A DNA stretch of 64,000 bases, taken from NCBI RefSeq assembly GCF_015832195.1, contig NC_052017.1, positions 71,611,801 through 71,675,800 on the forward strand. The letters are read 5' to 3'. Made by a program: the position numbers and the translations under genes. The notes under the pieces are model-generated. The model was given only the letters and a program-made list of their open reading frames with translations. It was not told the DNA's origin and did no database searches. The DNA is from Motacilla alba alba (taxonomy: Eukaryota > Chordata > Aves > Passeriformes > Motacillidae). Positions 22,721-35,053 of this stretch are shown piece by piece. Position 1 is the first letter of the stretch; each line of letters opens with the position of its first letter.

Positions 22721-25700
22721 AAGAAACAATCTCTTAGTCTCTTTGCATTTCTTGGAGCACAAAGTTCGGTACCAAGAGTAAAATCAAAACACAGCACAAT
22801 TGGTGAATGCAGATGATGTGAACCTTAGCTGGTTTACAAAAGAACTGAAACACTGAAATACAGTCTGCTGTATTTTCTTCACACCAATATATAGAGGGAC
22901 AGGAGGATTTCAACAAAACAATAATGAAAATCTTCAAGCCTTTCAAGAGCCTCTCTGTCTTTATACATCCGTATACATTTTAAATATAAAACCAAATGTA
23001 GCTGGGTAGTTTGTGTAGCAGACTGATACTCCATGATTTCCTGTGCTTACTGCAATATTACAGCGGCAGCATGTTGGCATTTTATTGACTTTTTTTGGAT
23101 GTGCCCATATTTGCAGGCAGCTAATTCTCTGGTATAAGAATTCTCAAAATGGTCTACTGCACAACGTCTGAGAAGTTTGGGCAGTTCCAACCTCAAGTAT
23201 CTCTCAAGTATCTTGTAATTTGTCTTTGATACATTATTGGAGCTCTCTCATTTCATGGTATTAAGCCATTTCCTCAGGCACAGGATGCCTTTTTTCCAGA
23301 CTTGTTCCTTTGAGATCTGGGCAGCAAATTTGGGTTTAATCCACTTCCATCTTCATTGCAGTTTACTGGAAGCAGATGTTACCCCTTCTTTAACAGTCTG
23401 CTGGCTGTCAGGCAGCCTGAGGGACCCACCATATGATATCCATCCTGGGTTCTAAATATACACCTGCACAATGTGTTTTCTTTGGGCAAGAGTAGAGCAA
23501 AGGGACTTCAGCACAAATGTATTTTCATATCTTGACTGAAAAACTTTTATTTATTCCCTGTATTTATACTCAAAAACTTTTCATCTTTTGATTAGAAGTG
23601 GTAATTCTACTTTTTGTACAGTCTGGAAATGTAGTACAGCTTGATTGCCTGCTTTACTAGACATAAATATCAACACCACAAAATATAAATGTGTTGCTCA
23701 TTAAATCTCATTACAGCTTTATACAGAACATTTAGGCAAATTTTGTTTAAGAGAGTAAGAGAGCCCATGGACATATCCCATGACCTAACTATCACATTCT
23801 TAGAAGTAGGCTCAGAAAAGATGTGTGTAAAATGGAACATTTTTGCAGAACAGCAGATAACAGGATGATTAAGCATGATAGTGTACATGTCAGCCATAAA
23901 TGTAAAAATGTCAAAAAGTGAAAGTAAGTTCTCTAGCATGATAGAGACAAAAAAGATGGCAACAATACGTAAACCTGTTATTACATTTTTTGTTTCCTGG
24001 ACTGTATGACAAACTGATGAGTCATAGTAATGGAATCAAAAGTGAAGGCTAGAGAACAACCCTTCACACCAAAAGAAAAAAAGAAGAAAAAAAAAGAGAA
24101 ATCCAGAATAATAGCACTTGTCAGACAAAATATAATTTTGAATAGATGTAATATGTATTACTTCTTGCAAAGTTGAACAGTGAATTTATAGCTTTTTTAT
24201 TTGTATAAGGTTTTCTCAGTCTTAAAGACACTCAAGTCCATACCGTGCAAAAATTATATTAAAATAATAATTTAAAGAGGGGGAGAAATTTACTTAGCAA
24301 GATACTGAAAAAAGCTTTAGAAATCTCAAATTAGCAAAGTCTATACCAGCTTATCAAACATATTCTTTAGTGCTCTTATTGGGAAAATGTATACTTATAA
24401 GATGCTGATATTAGATATTGGAGATGTAAATGACCAAAATTATTAATTAGAAGTTTCTGTTCTTCATCCCTGTGTCTTCAATTGCTACATGTAGACAGAA
24501 TGGAATTTACCCATTAAGATTATTTTTTTCAGCCTTGTCTTTCATCTTGGCACATGTTAGAACATTTATTATTACAACCAATAGTTTGTTCTCTCAGATA
24601 AAAGTAAATAAAAATTTGACTCTAGTAAACTCACTTTTGGCACGTATTTCCATAAGCTATCCTGGTTATTTCTAAAGATTGTGTATCAGTAGCAAAGCTC
24701 TCAAAAATGCTGCCAATATTTGCTATTTATAAGATTGTAGGGAGGGAAGGATTTACATAACAAACTAGAAATCTCCTTTACATTGTTCCTCTTGTTCACA
24801 AATATTGTAATCCAGTCACTGAACAACAGCAATAACAAATGACATATGGCTTAGATGAGGCCCTAGAAGTAGTCAAAGATAAAGATAAAGGTGAGGCATA
24901 TAGTTGTGACTTGCTTCAAAAAGATATATTAAGCTCTAGCATAGGTTAGGCCCTGACCATTGTTCTATTTTCAGGACCAGGCTGAGATATTTACATAGCA
25001 TAAGTAGTGCAAGAGATCTCTAAAAGTAGCTCAGAACATCTATTCCTATTGCTAAAGCTCTGAGCACCTCCATCCACATTGCTTACTTTGTAGTAGAAAT
25101 TCACTGTGATTTCTGAGATCCTGAAGGCACAGAGCAGGTGTTACCCTCCTTTTGAAAGCTGATCAAGAGCACGTTAGAGGATGTAAACAGCAACAAGGAA
25201 ACAAAATGTAAGTCTAGCACACACAATTTTATCTGGCTGGTGTTTTAGATGTCTAAAACCCAAACAACACACCCTCTCAAAAGAAAATAAATGAGACCAA
25301 AGGATCCATAAAAGAACTAAAATGATTGTTATAGTCTACAAACAGGTCTAATTGAATGGACAAATTAGCCACTGCAAACAGCAGTTGCTTCATTGGGTGA
25401 TTCACAGTAAACATAAAGATATGCTCTTCTGCAGAGGTTTTACATTGGAGGAAAGATATGTAAAACCATTAGATGGGGAATAAATGTTTGAATACAGAAA
25501 ATATTTTCACATACACCTAGAAGTTCTGCTAAGTTGTATCCAAGAAAAACCTGTTTCACTGATCAACGTGCTTTCAAGAATATTGAGGAATTGTCTGTTA
25601 TTAGCACCTGTTTCACTGAAGAGTATGTGATTTGTAGAAGATATGAAACCTTTAACTTTCTCTAGAAGTTCAAGTGGGTAATAAAAACCAGAAGCATCAG

Positions 25701-27355
25701 TTATCTGTAGTAATTTTTAAAGTGGAGCCCAACACAGAAATGATTGAAAGTAAAAATGCATGTTGTTGACGTATTTCAGGTCTAGAGTCAGATTTCAGGA
25801 TGAACAAATGAAAGGAGTAGAGCTCAGAGGAGCTGGAGTCACACTTCTAATTTGGATTTGTGAACATAGATGGCTGGGCTGAGGCTGTGGTCTGGAATTT
25901 TTCCACAGTTCAGTTCATCTTTTCATTTGGGATTCTGCTAGCAGAAATAGGAATTGGCTAAATTAATTGCTGTTTTTGTGTTTGCCAATACTGTTAGCTT
26001 TAATAATCTAGACTATTTTCAAGATGTACCAACAGTATATTCATGTACTTTTCATCTCTTTACCTCAGTCTAAGACTTTCAGTCAATTTGCCCTACCATA
26101 CCTCACATACATAGCTATGCTATTTATTGATTCCTCACTTCCACCCACAAATGGCCTATAAAACCTCTCAAAACAAAGAGTATGATTTACAAGGCAATTT
26201 CAGCAAGAAACAGCAAATGGTCTCATATATTTAAATGCCCCTGTAAGATTAAGTGAATACACTCAGCAAAATATAAGTTGTTCTGTACAAATCTGAAGTG
26301 TGCTTCAGGCACTTTTTTATGTATAGAGATCATGAGGTGACCTACTCTCAGATGTAAGAAAATATTTATTGTCAGGGACCAAAATCAGGGTAATGAGGGT
26401 TTCTTGTTTCCTCATAAAAATAAAGCTAGGGAAATGTGTGATTGGTAAGCTGAACTTAGTATCAGGTAGGTTATGTTTCCTGCAGAAATCATTGTGCTCC
26501 AGATTCAAGGTGCTTGAGTTACTTGGAACAACACACTCTACCACATATGACATGGAATAGAAATGTTTAAATGGTGCTGTTTCAAGCAGTGATTCAGTCC
26601 CTGCACATTTCGAGATAGATTAGAGGAGTCACTAATGGAGTTGGAATGCAATATAAGAAACAAAAGTATTAGCTTTCTGATGAAACCTTGGATGGGTGGC
26701 AACAATGAGTATGAAGTGAGAAATCTTCAGGAACTTGGCAGTAGCACTCCTTGGGAAAATTTTGTACTGTGATACTTTTCTTGGCCTCATAATATTACTT
26801 TCAAGGTCAGCCTAGGGCTCCAAATAAAAATAGAGAAAAAGTATGCTAAAACTGTACAATTTTTCTAATTGTCGAAATTTATTTTATCACATACTTTTCT
26901 ACAAAATGATAAAAATAAGTGAGGCTTGCTGAATTGTATTCAATATGCACTATGTCCTGCATAGTCACATCTAAAACAACATTGAGTCTTGTAGGAAAAC
27001 ATTCAATGTGCTGCTGATCACGTATTCAGAATTTTAAAGAGTAGGAGTCTGAACTAAAGTTCTTAAATATATGCTTAAGCATCTAATAAAAGCCTTTTGG
27101 TAGTTTTGCCTGGATTAATGTTCTTCACTGTAGTTAGCAAGGGGCTGTCTTTTGCATCTGTGCTGGAAACAGTGTTGATAAATAAAGATATTTTAGTTAT
27201 TGCTGAGCAGGGCTTGCACAGAGCCGAGACCCTTTCTGCTCCTCACACAGCCCCACCAGTGAGGAGGCTGGGAGTATACAAGGAGTTGGAGAAGACATAG
27301 CTGGGACAGCTGATCCCAAAGGGATATTCCAGACCATGTGGTGTCATGATCAACA

Positions 27356-27362
27356 TATAAAG
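27356..27362 (+). promoter_or_regulatory. TATA box of the outer LTR
   Basis: TATAAAG sits in the expected place, with a CRE-like GTGTCATGAT about 15 bases upstream (the intact family has TGACGTCA there). It marks the U3 promoter of the LTR. Whether it is still active cannot be told from sequence. Confidence 0.6.
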
Positions 27363-27617
27363 CTGAGAACGAAAAAGGAGGAAAGGGATGTTTATTGTGA
27401 TGGTGCTTGTCTTCACAAGTCACTGTTAGGCGTGATGAAGCCTGACTTTCCTGGAGGCAGTTGTTCATGGGAAGTGATGAATCAAGTCCTTGTTTTCCTT
27501 TGCTTGTGGGTGTGGCTTTTCCTTTCCTTAAACTGTCTTTATCACAACCTGTGAATTCTCTCACTTTTACCCTTCCAATTCTCTCTCTCATCCCACTAGG
27601 GAAGGAGTGGCTGTGTG

Positions 27618-27623
27618 GGGCTC
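27618..27623. repeat. Target-site duplication, left copy (GGGCTC)
   Basis: Directly abuts the left end of the nested LTR and is identical to 27973-27978. The original host LTR would have had one copy, reading GTGGGGCTC-AGTTGCC. Confidence 0.9.
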
Positions 27624-27750
27624 TGAAAGATCTGTGGGTTTCGGGCTGTAAATCCCCCCAGCTAGTTTGGGATTTAGGCCAGCACGGATCCTACATGGAC
27701 GAAGCAAAGGACAAGAAGCCCTCTTTCTCCACGTGGTTCTGATGTCCTGT

Positions 27751-27756
27751 TTTATT
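27751..27756 (-). terminator. Polyadenylation signal of the nested LTR
   Basis: AATAAA on the minus strand, within CTAATAAAACAGG. It lies downstream of the LTR TATA box and upstream of a U5-like stretch of about 110 bases. Confidence 0.7.
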
Positions 27757-27826
27757 AGCTGGAAAGGGACATCTGCATCGGAGATCATCCATGTGAAAAA
27801 AGAGACCGAATTCCAAACCCAAGGGA

Positions 27827-27834
27827 CATTTATA
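27827..27834 (-). promoter_or_regulatory. TATA box of the nested LTR
   Basis: TATAAATG on the minus strand lies about 78 bases before the AATAAA signal, the spacing of a short retroviral R region. It would drive transcription toward lower coordinates. Confidence 0.65.
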
Positions 27835-27972
27835 CCCGCGGAATGGGAGGCGGGGACGGAAGGCCGCAGCCAATGGGATACCAGTGAGGAGGGGAGAAGG
27901 GAGGAGCTACAAGGGACAGATCACCTTAACACCCAATGCAGCATCCAAATAACTATCTAGTGCATCACAACA

Positions 27973-27978
27973 GGGCTC
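27973..27978. repeat. Target-site duplication, right copy (GGGCTC)
   Basis: Directly abuts the right end of the nested LTR. The outer LTR resumes immediately after it with AGTTGCCAGCTGGG. Confidence 0.9.
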
Positions 27979-28006
27979 AGTTGCCAGCTGGGTTTAAACT
28001 ATGACA

Positions 28007-30548
28007 GGCTTATTGTTTTAGGATGATAAGGTGGGTAGCTTTTTGTCACTGGACTGTTTTTTTGTGTTCTTTTGAAAAAAAAAAAAGTTACATTCTAAAA
28101 AGTATTTCAGTGTTAAATCTCTAAAAGAAATTTAATAATATGCTACAATGGAATTCTAATTAGCACAATTCAACTTTTTAGAATCAAGATAATAATTCCT
28201 AAGAATCAAGATATTAAATAATTCAGGCTAGGTGTAAATAATATACTTGTTAACAATAAGTTTACTTGATCATGAGAGGAACTGGTTCAAAGTAGTGGAA
28301 TGATGCCAAAAAGGTAAAGATAAACTGTAGAGGAAGCATAATGAAAAAGAATGTGAAAAATATGAAGAAAAATAGAAAAGAAAAATTAATGTATAATTAA
28401 AATTTTCATTGCAGTAAATAAAGCATGTTAAATATCAACATACAAACATGTAAAATTACATAGCTTAATTTTGCTCAAGGGATTGGAGAATTTTTTTGAT
28501 TTTAGTTCCTAAATAGAAAAAAAATATATGTTTGGGTTTTTTTAATGTCTGGTTTTATCCTGAATTATAACATTTAGGAATCTGTGGCAATACAACAAGA
28601 ATATTCAGTGATGTCTATGGTACATAGTACCATAGTCTATAGTACCCCAATGTCCAAATGTGGTGTATAGACAAACACATGCTGTATTCATTTTTTACAT
28701 CTTGTGGACAGAATTTAATACTTTTGCTTTCAACACTAAACAGCAAAATAAATAAACCAGCTGTATACAGGGTCACATGTGGATGAAGAGTGTTACAATT
28801 CTATTTATTTTTGTATTTTAAAGGGATAAAAATCAAAGGAAACCATTCAACAATGGTATTATCAAATGGTGAAACTTTTTTGAGAGAGATTACAAATGAT
28901 TTATAAAGGTCAGCACCAAGTAGAATTTCAGAGAGGTCTTAACATTAATCAACTTTCTTAAAACTTTTTGGAGGTATAAAAAGATATGATTTCTACCAGC
29001 TATTACCTCTTGCTGAGTCCATCGTTTACTCATAGTACTATATGATTGCCACTTTGAATTAAACACCTTTTCACACCATTTGCTGTCCAGATGGCAAAGT
29101 GCTCTGAGTATGACAGAGCTGAAACCCCAGGAGCTCCGAGCAGTACACTGGAAATACATCACAGTAAGCAGATACCTATTATCTACTCTTGACTTGGCTG
29201 TAATCTCCTCCTCCAAATCCTTGTCTATCTGCTCTTCCCTTTGACTTTTTTCTCAAAATACACTACCTCTGCACTTTATTTAGAAAGCTTTGGAGAGGAG
29301 ATCTCTGTCAAAGTCTAGACCACCCTCTGTAAAGTTCAACAGTTTGACAATTTGCACCTCTCACTGCCTGGCAGCCAGCAGTGGGTATTGTCTCTTCTAT
29401 GTCCTTAGCTGTGAACATGTTTGTCAGTGCTGTGAGAGAAAGAGCTGCTTAAAGCAGCTGTATAGCAAGTCCTGTGGTGCCCCCCATGCCCCTGGGCCAT
29501 CCAGATTCTGCTAGTTGCTGCTCTGGAAGACCAGGGACATTGCATCACCTCTCCTCCATGTGTCCTCCTGATTCTGTGGCTTTCACATCTTCTTTACAGC
29601 TTCCCTCATCCCTTTCTCAACTTTCATATCTTGCTTTCAGATTAAACCCTTGTAGCAGATTTTCAAATGGTCATTTCCTAGCCAGATCTCAAAAATTGTT
29701 GTCTATCACCCTGCTTATTCTGCCCATCAACCATCCTTGACAGTTAACCATCTTTTTCTCCATGAGATATTCTCTGTATTACACTGACTTCTAAACCTCT
29801 GCTCTTTCCCGTGCCAACTCCTAGGTTTTTAGTAACTCTTTACTTAGTATGTCTTTTAAAGGACTTTTCCTTTTTGAAATTCCTATGTTTTTGGAGTTCA
29901 GTCACAACTGTCCATTCGCCATAATTCCTTAGTTTAACTTTAATCATCGATGCATATTTAACTCTGAACATTTTGCAGGCAATGTACTGCTTTAATTCCA
30001 TACTCCTAAAGAATATCTTAAATTCTCATCTTGTCTCTCTAACATAAACAACTAACATTTCAGCCTTCCTTCTTTCCCCCAATCCACTTTCTGTTCCTTC
30101 AGCTCTCTTCATGCTTCAACGCTTACTTTGACATCATCAGATTTTGACGTCTCATCATCCACAAATCAAGGTTATGTTAGGTATGTACAGATTTTCTGTA
30201 AACTTTAGCGTTTGACAAAATGGCAGCTTGCCATCTCCTTGCAACACCTTTCACAGGTATAAGAACAGAAAAATTTTCAAGTGTCCTCCTTCAGAATGCC
30301 ACTTATGGAATTTAATCCCAGCTTCCATTTTGCCTATTTCTCTACTTGTTGTGTCTTCATTATGTCAAACATAGTACTTGTTTTCATTCTCAGGCTCTCC
30401 AAGTACCTCTGTATTTTCCATCTACAGAAAAATTTTCTAATATATCTTCCTGTTACTGAAATAGTCTATAAACATCTGGTTCCATCATACTTTCAATCCA
30501 TCTTAAAAATCCTTTTTGAAGACAGCTTTAATGAACAAGAAGCTAATA
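28007..30548. other. Unique AT-rich DNA, no gene seen
   Basis: No recognisable gene or transposon. A minus-strand frame of 108 codons (28890-29216) and overlapping plus-strand frames (29290-29514, 29474-29740, 30281-30589) were read. They show no domains and no family resemblance. Confidence 0.6.
28615..28635. repeat. Perfect inverted repeat, 9-bp arms
   Basis: CTATGGTAC, then ATA, then GTACCATAG. The arms are perfectly complementary with a 3-base loop. No function is assigned. Such palindromes occur by chance in AT-rich DNA at this length. Confidence 0.85.
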
Positions 30549-30861
30549 AGAAAGATGGGGACAGACTTTTATGTAGGGCCAAAGGATAATGGTTTTAAAC
30601 TAAAAGAGGGTAGCGTCAGTTTAGAGATAAGAAAGACACTTTTACAATGAAGGTAGGGGAACAAGTGAGGGTAGTGAAAGTTGGAAGAGGTTTCCCAGAG
30701 AAGTGGTAGATGCTGCATCCCTGCAAACATTCAAGGTCAGGCTGGACAGGGCTCTTAGCAACTTGATCTAGTTGATGATGTCCCTGATCAGTGTTGGGGG
30801 GTTTGGACTTAGAAGACTTTTAAAGGTCCCTTCCTACTCAAACTATTCCATGATTCTATAA
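30549..30861 (+). mobile_element. CR1 LINE 3' end, sense
   Basis: A 5'-truncated CR1 copy. Recognisable steps are GATGGGGACAGACTTTT, GGATAATGGTTTTAAACTAA, AGAAGTGGTAGATGCTGCAT, CAAGGTCAGGCTGGACAGGG, TTGATCTAGTTGATGATGTC and the tail AAAGGTCCCTTCCTACTCAA ending in TTCCATGATTCTATA. This wording is that of the classic chicken CR1-B/C/D type, different from the copy at 3.1 kb. The coding part is too decayed for an open frame, and some family bases are deleted near 30580 and 30655. Confidence 0.95.
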
Positions 30862-33800
30862 CATAAAAATTTTGTACTTCTGCTAGACCAAGATCTTTCA
30901 TTCTCTTATGCTCTTCAAATTGACTGTCTCACACTGTTACTTCTTGTTATATTCTATAAGCTCTTTGAAGCTTGGATGATCTTTCCATTTTGTTTTGGGT
31001 CAGTATGTTCCGGTTCATTTTCTTGCCCCTTCATGAATTGCCTCCCAAAATTACTCTTTTTACTGGGCCATTGTTCCAGAAAAAATCCGTAAAATGTTTA
31101 TCACTTTCTCAATGATTTAATTTACTAATTAACAATTTATTTCAGTAGAATAACATAATTTAGTATACATTTTGGCAAGGCTCAGATTCATTATATGAGT
31201 GAGTTATTATCACATTACCACAAAGAACAGGAGGCCAAAATTTAAATGCATTATGGACATATTTATGTCTGGATTTCAGAACAGAACTGGAAGATGATCT
31301 CAGCTTACTGGGGAGTTCTCAGAGACAATTCATACAAGTAAGTGACTGTTTAGGTGCACTTCATGCAACAGTGGAATACTCTGCTGTGTCCTGCAGAGGG
31401 GAATGAGCTCAAACAACAAGCTAAGGGATTGGGAGAACTGAATAAATAGCTAAAAATACCCTCCTACTTTTTTTTTTTTTTCTAGGCAAGAAAAAAAAAA
31501 AACCAATTAACAGTGCTGAAGAAAAAGATTAAAAATCCTATGTACAGATTTCAGAAAAGGAAATAGACCTGAGTCCAACTATATCTACAGACAGAAGCAA
31601 TAGCTCAAACTTATTACTGGGGAATAACTGTACAAACTTACAAAACTGAAAAAATCTTTCTATTACATCTAAAAAAAATGACACAAAACCACCTTCAGAA
31701 ACACTCTCATTTGTAGGGACTTACAATTAGTAATGCATTCTACTTTTCCAAGAAATCCTTTTGACAAAAATGGTGTGTGATATGAACATATAGTATTACC
31801 CTCTCCTCACTCAGCATAAATATATATTCTAAGAAAATTAATTATTATAAAGTCATTTAGAATGGGGGTGAGGGGTTGGAGTTGTTTGTCTTTCAGAACT
31901 GAGAGGAAATAATTTTCTAAAAGTTGTAGTAAAAAAAAAAGAATAAGGAAATGCAACTAACATTCACAGTAAATATTGATATCCGTAGTAAAACGAAAAG
32001 AATTTTAGAAGTGCAACCACAGTAATTACCAGTGGCCTAATTTACAACTGTTTCAACAATGAGTTAGTGAAGTACTTGGAAGGTTATTTTTTTCTTCTAG
32101 CTCAGTGAAACAGGTTTCCTCTTCCATTTCATGGCATGAAAAGAAGAGAGAACTGCATAATAGTGTATCTACCAACAGGATTCTTTTCTAAGCAGTCTGA
32201 GCAAACTCAATTTGAGCTCTTCTTAAGCTTAAGAAAGAGCCTAAACCTCCTGTTCTGGAATACTGGCTCCTGCTGCCTCTTGTTGTGCACAGATATACTT
32301 GTTAGAATTGAATTTACTGTTCATCTGTTTTAAAGATATTAAAAGTAGGGAAATGTAATATTTTGATTATTTCAAGTGACTCTTTCAGTTTTGCTCAAGC
32401 ATAGAAATAATCTGAAATACTGTGCACCATTATTGCTATTCTAACAGGAAGGAAACCCTCTTTATTCAAGAGACCACACCTGCTAATCCACACACTATGC
32501 AAGACTGATGCCTATTGCATACATTTTCCTGACCAGCACATAGGTAATTTAAGATCTACTACATGATCTACTGTTCAGTTACAGCTGAGGCCCAAGGAAA
32601 ATCATCTTTTTACTGAAACAAAGAAAATCTAATGGGAGACCAGATTCATCAGGAACAGCAGCAGGGTGCAACACCCTCCTGACCTGACTCCTCATGCCCT
32701 GGGAAACACCAGCTCTCTTTCTCTGTCTGTCAAACAGGTAAGCCTCCCCTTAAGTCTCTGTCTCAGAGTCCGTAACTGGTTTAGCAGAGGTTAAATAATC
32801 CATGCAGCGTGGGTATGAAATCACATACTGGTCTTAAACTCCTTATTTTAGAATGTTAGCAATAATCTGAAAAAATACTGCTAGTTTTCACGTGAGATAT
32901 GCAATTATTTCTGCTGCAATAAATCCATTTTGATGTCAACTAAGAGAAATGGTATGATTTATCTGTACCTAGATGTCTACCATAGCATGACATTAATTAT
33001 TTTCTGGAAGCATTTATTTCTCTTTAATGACTATAGAGAAAGAGCCTAGGGTGATTCCAATGTAGAACTCCAGACAATAAATAAACTTGGATCAGTGAAT
33101 CTCAGATCTTCATGGCAGTCAACTCCAAGTGTTTAGCTACAGCTCACCTGAGAAAAGCCTCTTAGCCAGACTAAGCATAACTCACAAACTGTTTTAGCCG
33201 TGCTTTACTTGTGTTCATTCAGCTCTCACACCTGTGGAAGTACCAGTAAGAAAAAAGGCAAAAAGAAATGCTTTGTGGGCAGCCCAGGACTCTTGAGTTG
33301 TATCAAGATCTCTGCATTGCAACTGGACACAACCAAATCTCTTATCTGGACTCTGCACCAAGCAGGAATTGCTTTTCTGTTGTGCCCAGCTCTGGAGTGG
33401 GATTCCATCCAGAATTTACAGCCAGATATGCAGGAAATCCTCTCCTTTCCTCTCGTTGAGATGAGCCATTTCAAAGGATGCAGGTACCATAGATCTTCCT
33501 ATATAGGACCTAGGTATCTAGCTGGGGAGTAGAAGGGTCTTACTGTTAATTTAATAATTAATTTTATCATGAATGGTGGTAAGTTTATTAGTCAATAGCT
33601 CAGTGTTTAACAGCATGAACTCAAGATCAACATTCCCGTCTGTCAGTACCTTGTATTACTGAGATGAAACAGATGGCAAAGCTAATGGAATTGAAATTAA
33701 ACCTCTCAGCCCAGGTTTACACCTGACTGCATCAGTTTTACTGCCTTATGATTGGCTGTAGAGGGGAAAAATCCTAAGAGTCTTCATTTGTAGAATACCT

Positions 33801-34654
33801 GTATACAAGGAATGTGAGGGAAGGCTGCTGCATTCCGAAGGCCACAGGAGAGGAGCTGTACTCCTGAGAAGATGCCTAACGTCACTGATGAGTTCTCAGC
33901 TTTTATTGAAGCATGCACTTTTTTTTTTTTTCTCTAAGCATGATTATGCTGAAATACAAAGTTATGTTTCTAACTCAGCTAAGCTAGATTCTGGCATAAA
34001 AAGGATAGACAATTTTACCCATTCCTACAGTTTTCAGCCATATAATTTTAAAATGATTGATTTTTTATCAACCCTAAACTTGATTGCAGGCAAATTTAAA
34101 ATAAAATAATTTATTTTAAAAGGCAATTAAGTTATATAAAAGAAAAATAAAGCTGTTTCCTTCCAACAATTTATTTAGTTATTTAATGTGTTTTACTCTG
34201 AAAAAACACCTGATGTGTGCATTATATTTTCATCTCCCAGCAGTCTGAACAGACAAAGTTTAGGTAATAATTTCCATCCTAAAAACTTAAATGTTATATG
34301 CAAAGGATCCTTATCTTTCTAATTGTTAAAAGTGTATGTAGATGAATTTTTTTTTGTGCCATTGGGATAAATTATGCAAATGTTGACTGTGATACTTCTT
34401 ACCTTACCTTGGGACTAGACTTTTCATTACAGAAACAGAACTCAGCATTGAGGTCCAATGTTTGCAAAGTTTTGGAATATTTTACCTGTAATACAGTCAA
34501 AACTTCAATATTTTTGGCACCAAATAAACTTAAGCAAACAGCATTGTATAGCCCTCAATTTAGAATGGGTTTGCAATTGTGACAGAAGAGGAGATTTTTT
34601 TTTAATAGGTGTGGTTTACTGTAGGCTATTGTTGCCTGACATAAATGTCACAGC

Positions 34655-34688
34655 ATGTGGTAACTATAAAAATGTGGTAACTATAAAA
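34655..34688. repeat. 17-bp exact tandem duplication
   Basis: The unit ATGTGGTAACTATAAAA occurs twice head to tail, followed by ATGTG, the start of a third copy. Confidence 0.95.
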
Positions 34689-34989
34689 ATGTGTGTGATC
34701 TGCCTTGAAAATCTACCTTACTGAAATTAGTTAATGGAATCTGTATTCTGCTTTAGTTTGTTTGGTTGTTTTTCTTAATAGCTTGTTGAGGTTTTTTTTT
34801 TTTCTTCCTTTGTCACAAGGAATATATATTAAAATATTTCAGTAGGTTAGAAGTACGAGAAATATCTGGATTTAATTATTTATGTCACTCTTTAAAATGA
34901 GAAATTACAGTTCCTTCTTTACCTTCTCCTTCCAGCAAAGTAAAGGAGAATTGTGGAAAAAAGGAACCAAACCAGCAAACTTCAGCATG

Positions 34990-35053
34990 TTTTGTTTTGG
35001 TTTTTTTTTGTTTTTTTTTTTTTTTTTTTGTTTTGTTTTGTTTTGTTTTGTAA
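34990..35053. repeat. T-rich and (TTTTG)n low-complexity run
   Basis: Runs of T interrupted by single or double G, with (TTTTG)n at both ends. The hydrophobic open frame crossing it (34882-35091) is an artefact of the T-run. Confidence 0.95.

Larger units (their letters stand above)
18701..27096. other. Unique AT-rich DNA, no gene seen
   Basis: Over 8 kb without a recognisable gene, RNA or transposon. The longest frames (19339-19608 plus, 19417-19695 minus, 20436-20756 minus with 106 codons, 23670-23939 minus) overlap each other or stand alone, have no domain, and are rich in codons expected from AT-rich random sequence. Small repeats are listed separately. Confidence 0.6.
27624..27972 (-). 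mobile_element. Nested solo LTR, class II (ERVK)-like, 349 bp, antisense
   Basis: On the minus strand this element begins TGTTGTGATGCA (from 27972) and ends ATCTTTCA (at 27624), so it has TG...CA ends. It is flanked on both sides by GGGCTC (27618-27623 and 27973-27978), a perfect 6-bp target-site duplication, the size typical of class II (beta/alpharetrovirus-like) elements. In minus orientation it has an ATTGG box (27874-27870), a TATA box (TATAAATG, 27834-27827) and an AATAAA signal (27756-27751), giving the normal U3-R-U5 order. It sits inside the plus-strand ERVL-like LTR and interrupts that LTR's last 40 bases, so it is the younger insertion. There are no internal genes. Confidence 0.9.
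27097..28006 (+). mobile_element. ERVL-like solo LTR, sense, split by a nested LTR
   Basis: This is an LTR of an endogenous retrovirus in plus orientation. I recognise it as a common passerine LTR type from its landmarks: TTCTTCACTGTAGTTAGCA near the 5' end, AACAGTGTTGATA at about 27169-27181, a TATA box in CATATAAAGC at 27354-27363, a TTAAACTGTCTTTATC stretch near 27530, a TTTTACCCTTCC stretch near 27566, and an end reading AGTTGCCAGCTGGGTTTAAA then CTATGACA. The 3' end (CA at 28006) is clear. The 5' edge is set at about 27097 by where the resemblance ends. Flanks GCCTT (27092-27096) and GGCTT (28007-28011) agree in four of five bases, as an aged 5-bp target-site duplication would. Without the inserted LTR it is about 555 bp. 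No internal retroviral genes are attached, so it is a solo LTR. The family name is not certain. Confidence 0.85.

Noticed and set aside
27211..27216. GGCT just before TGCACAG, matching GGCT after the outer LTR (28007-28010), as if the LTR began at 27215 with a 4-bp duplication.
   Set aside because: Similarity to the LTR family continues upstream of 27215 (the AACAGTGTTGATA and TTCTTCACTGTAG landmarks), so the LTR starts near 27097 and the match is chance.
27193..27960. Cluster of frames of 60-132 codons on both strands.
   Set aside because: All lie inside the two nested LTRs, which are non-coding; the frames cross the junctions between them.
32640..32780. AAACAGGTAAGCC, a good match to a splice donor, after a GC-richer stretch.
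   Set aside because: No acceptor, open frame or known exon accompanies it; single donor-like sites are common by chance.
33200..33532. 110-codon plus-strand frame overlapping frames in two other phases.
   Set aside because: Overlapping frames on both strands without a domain, and no start or splice context; looks like chance in a less AT-rich patch.
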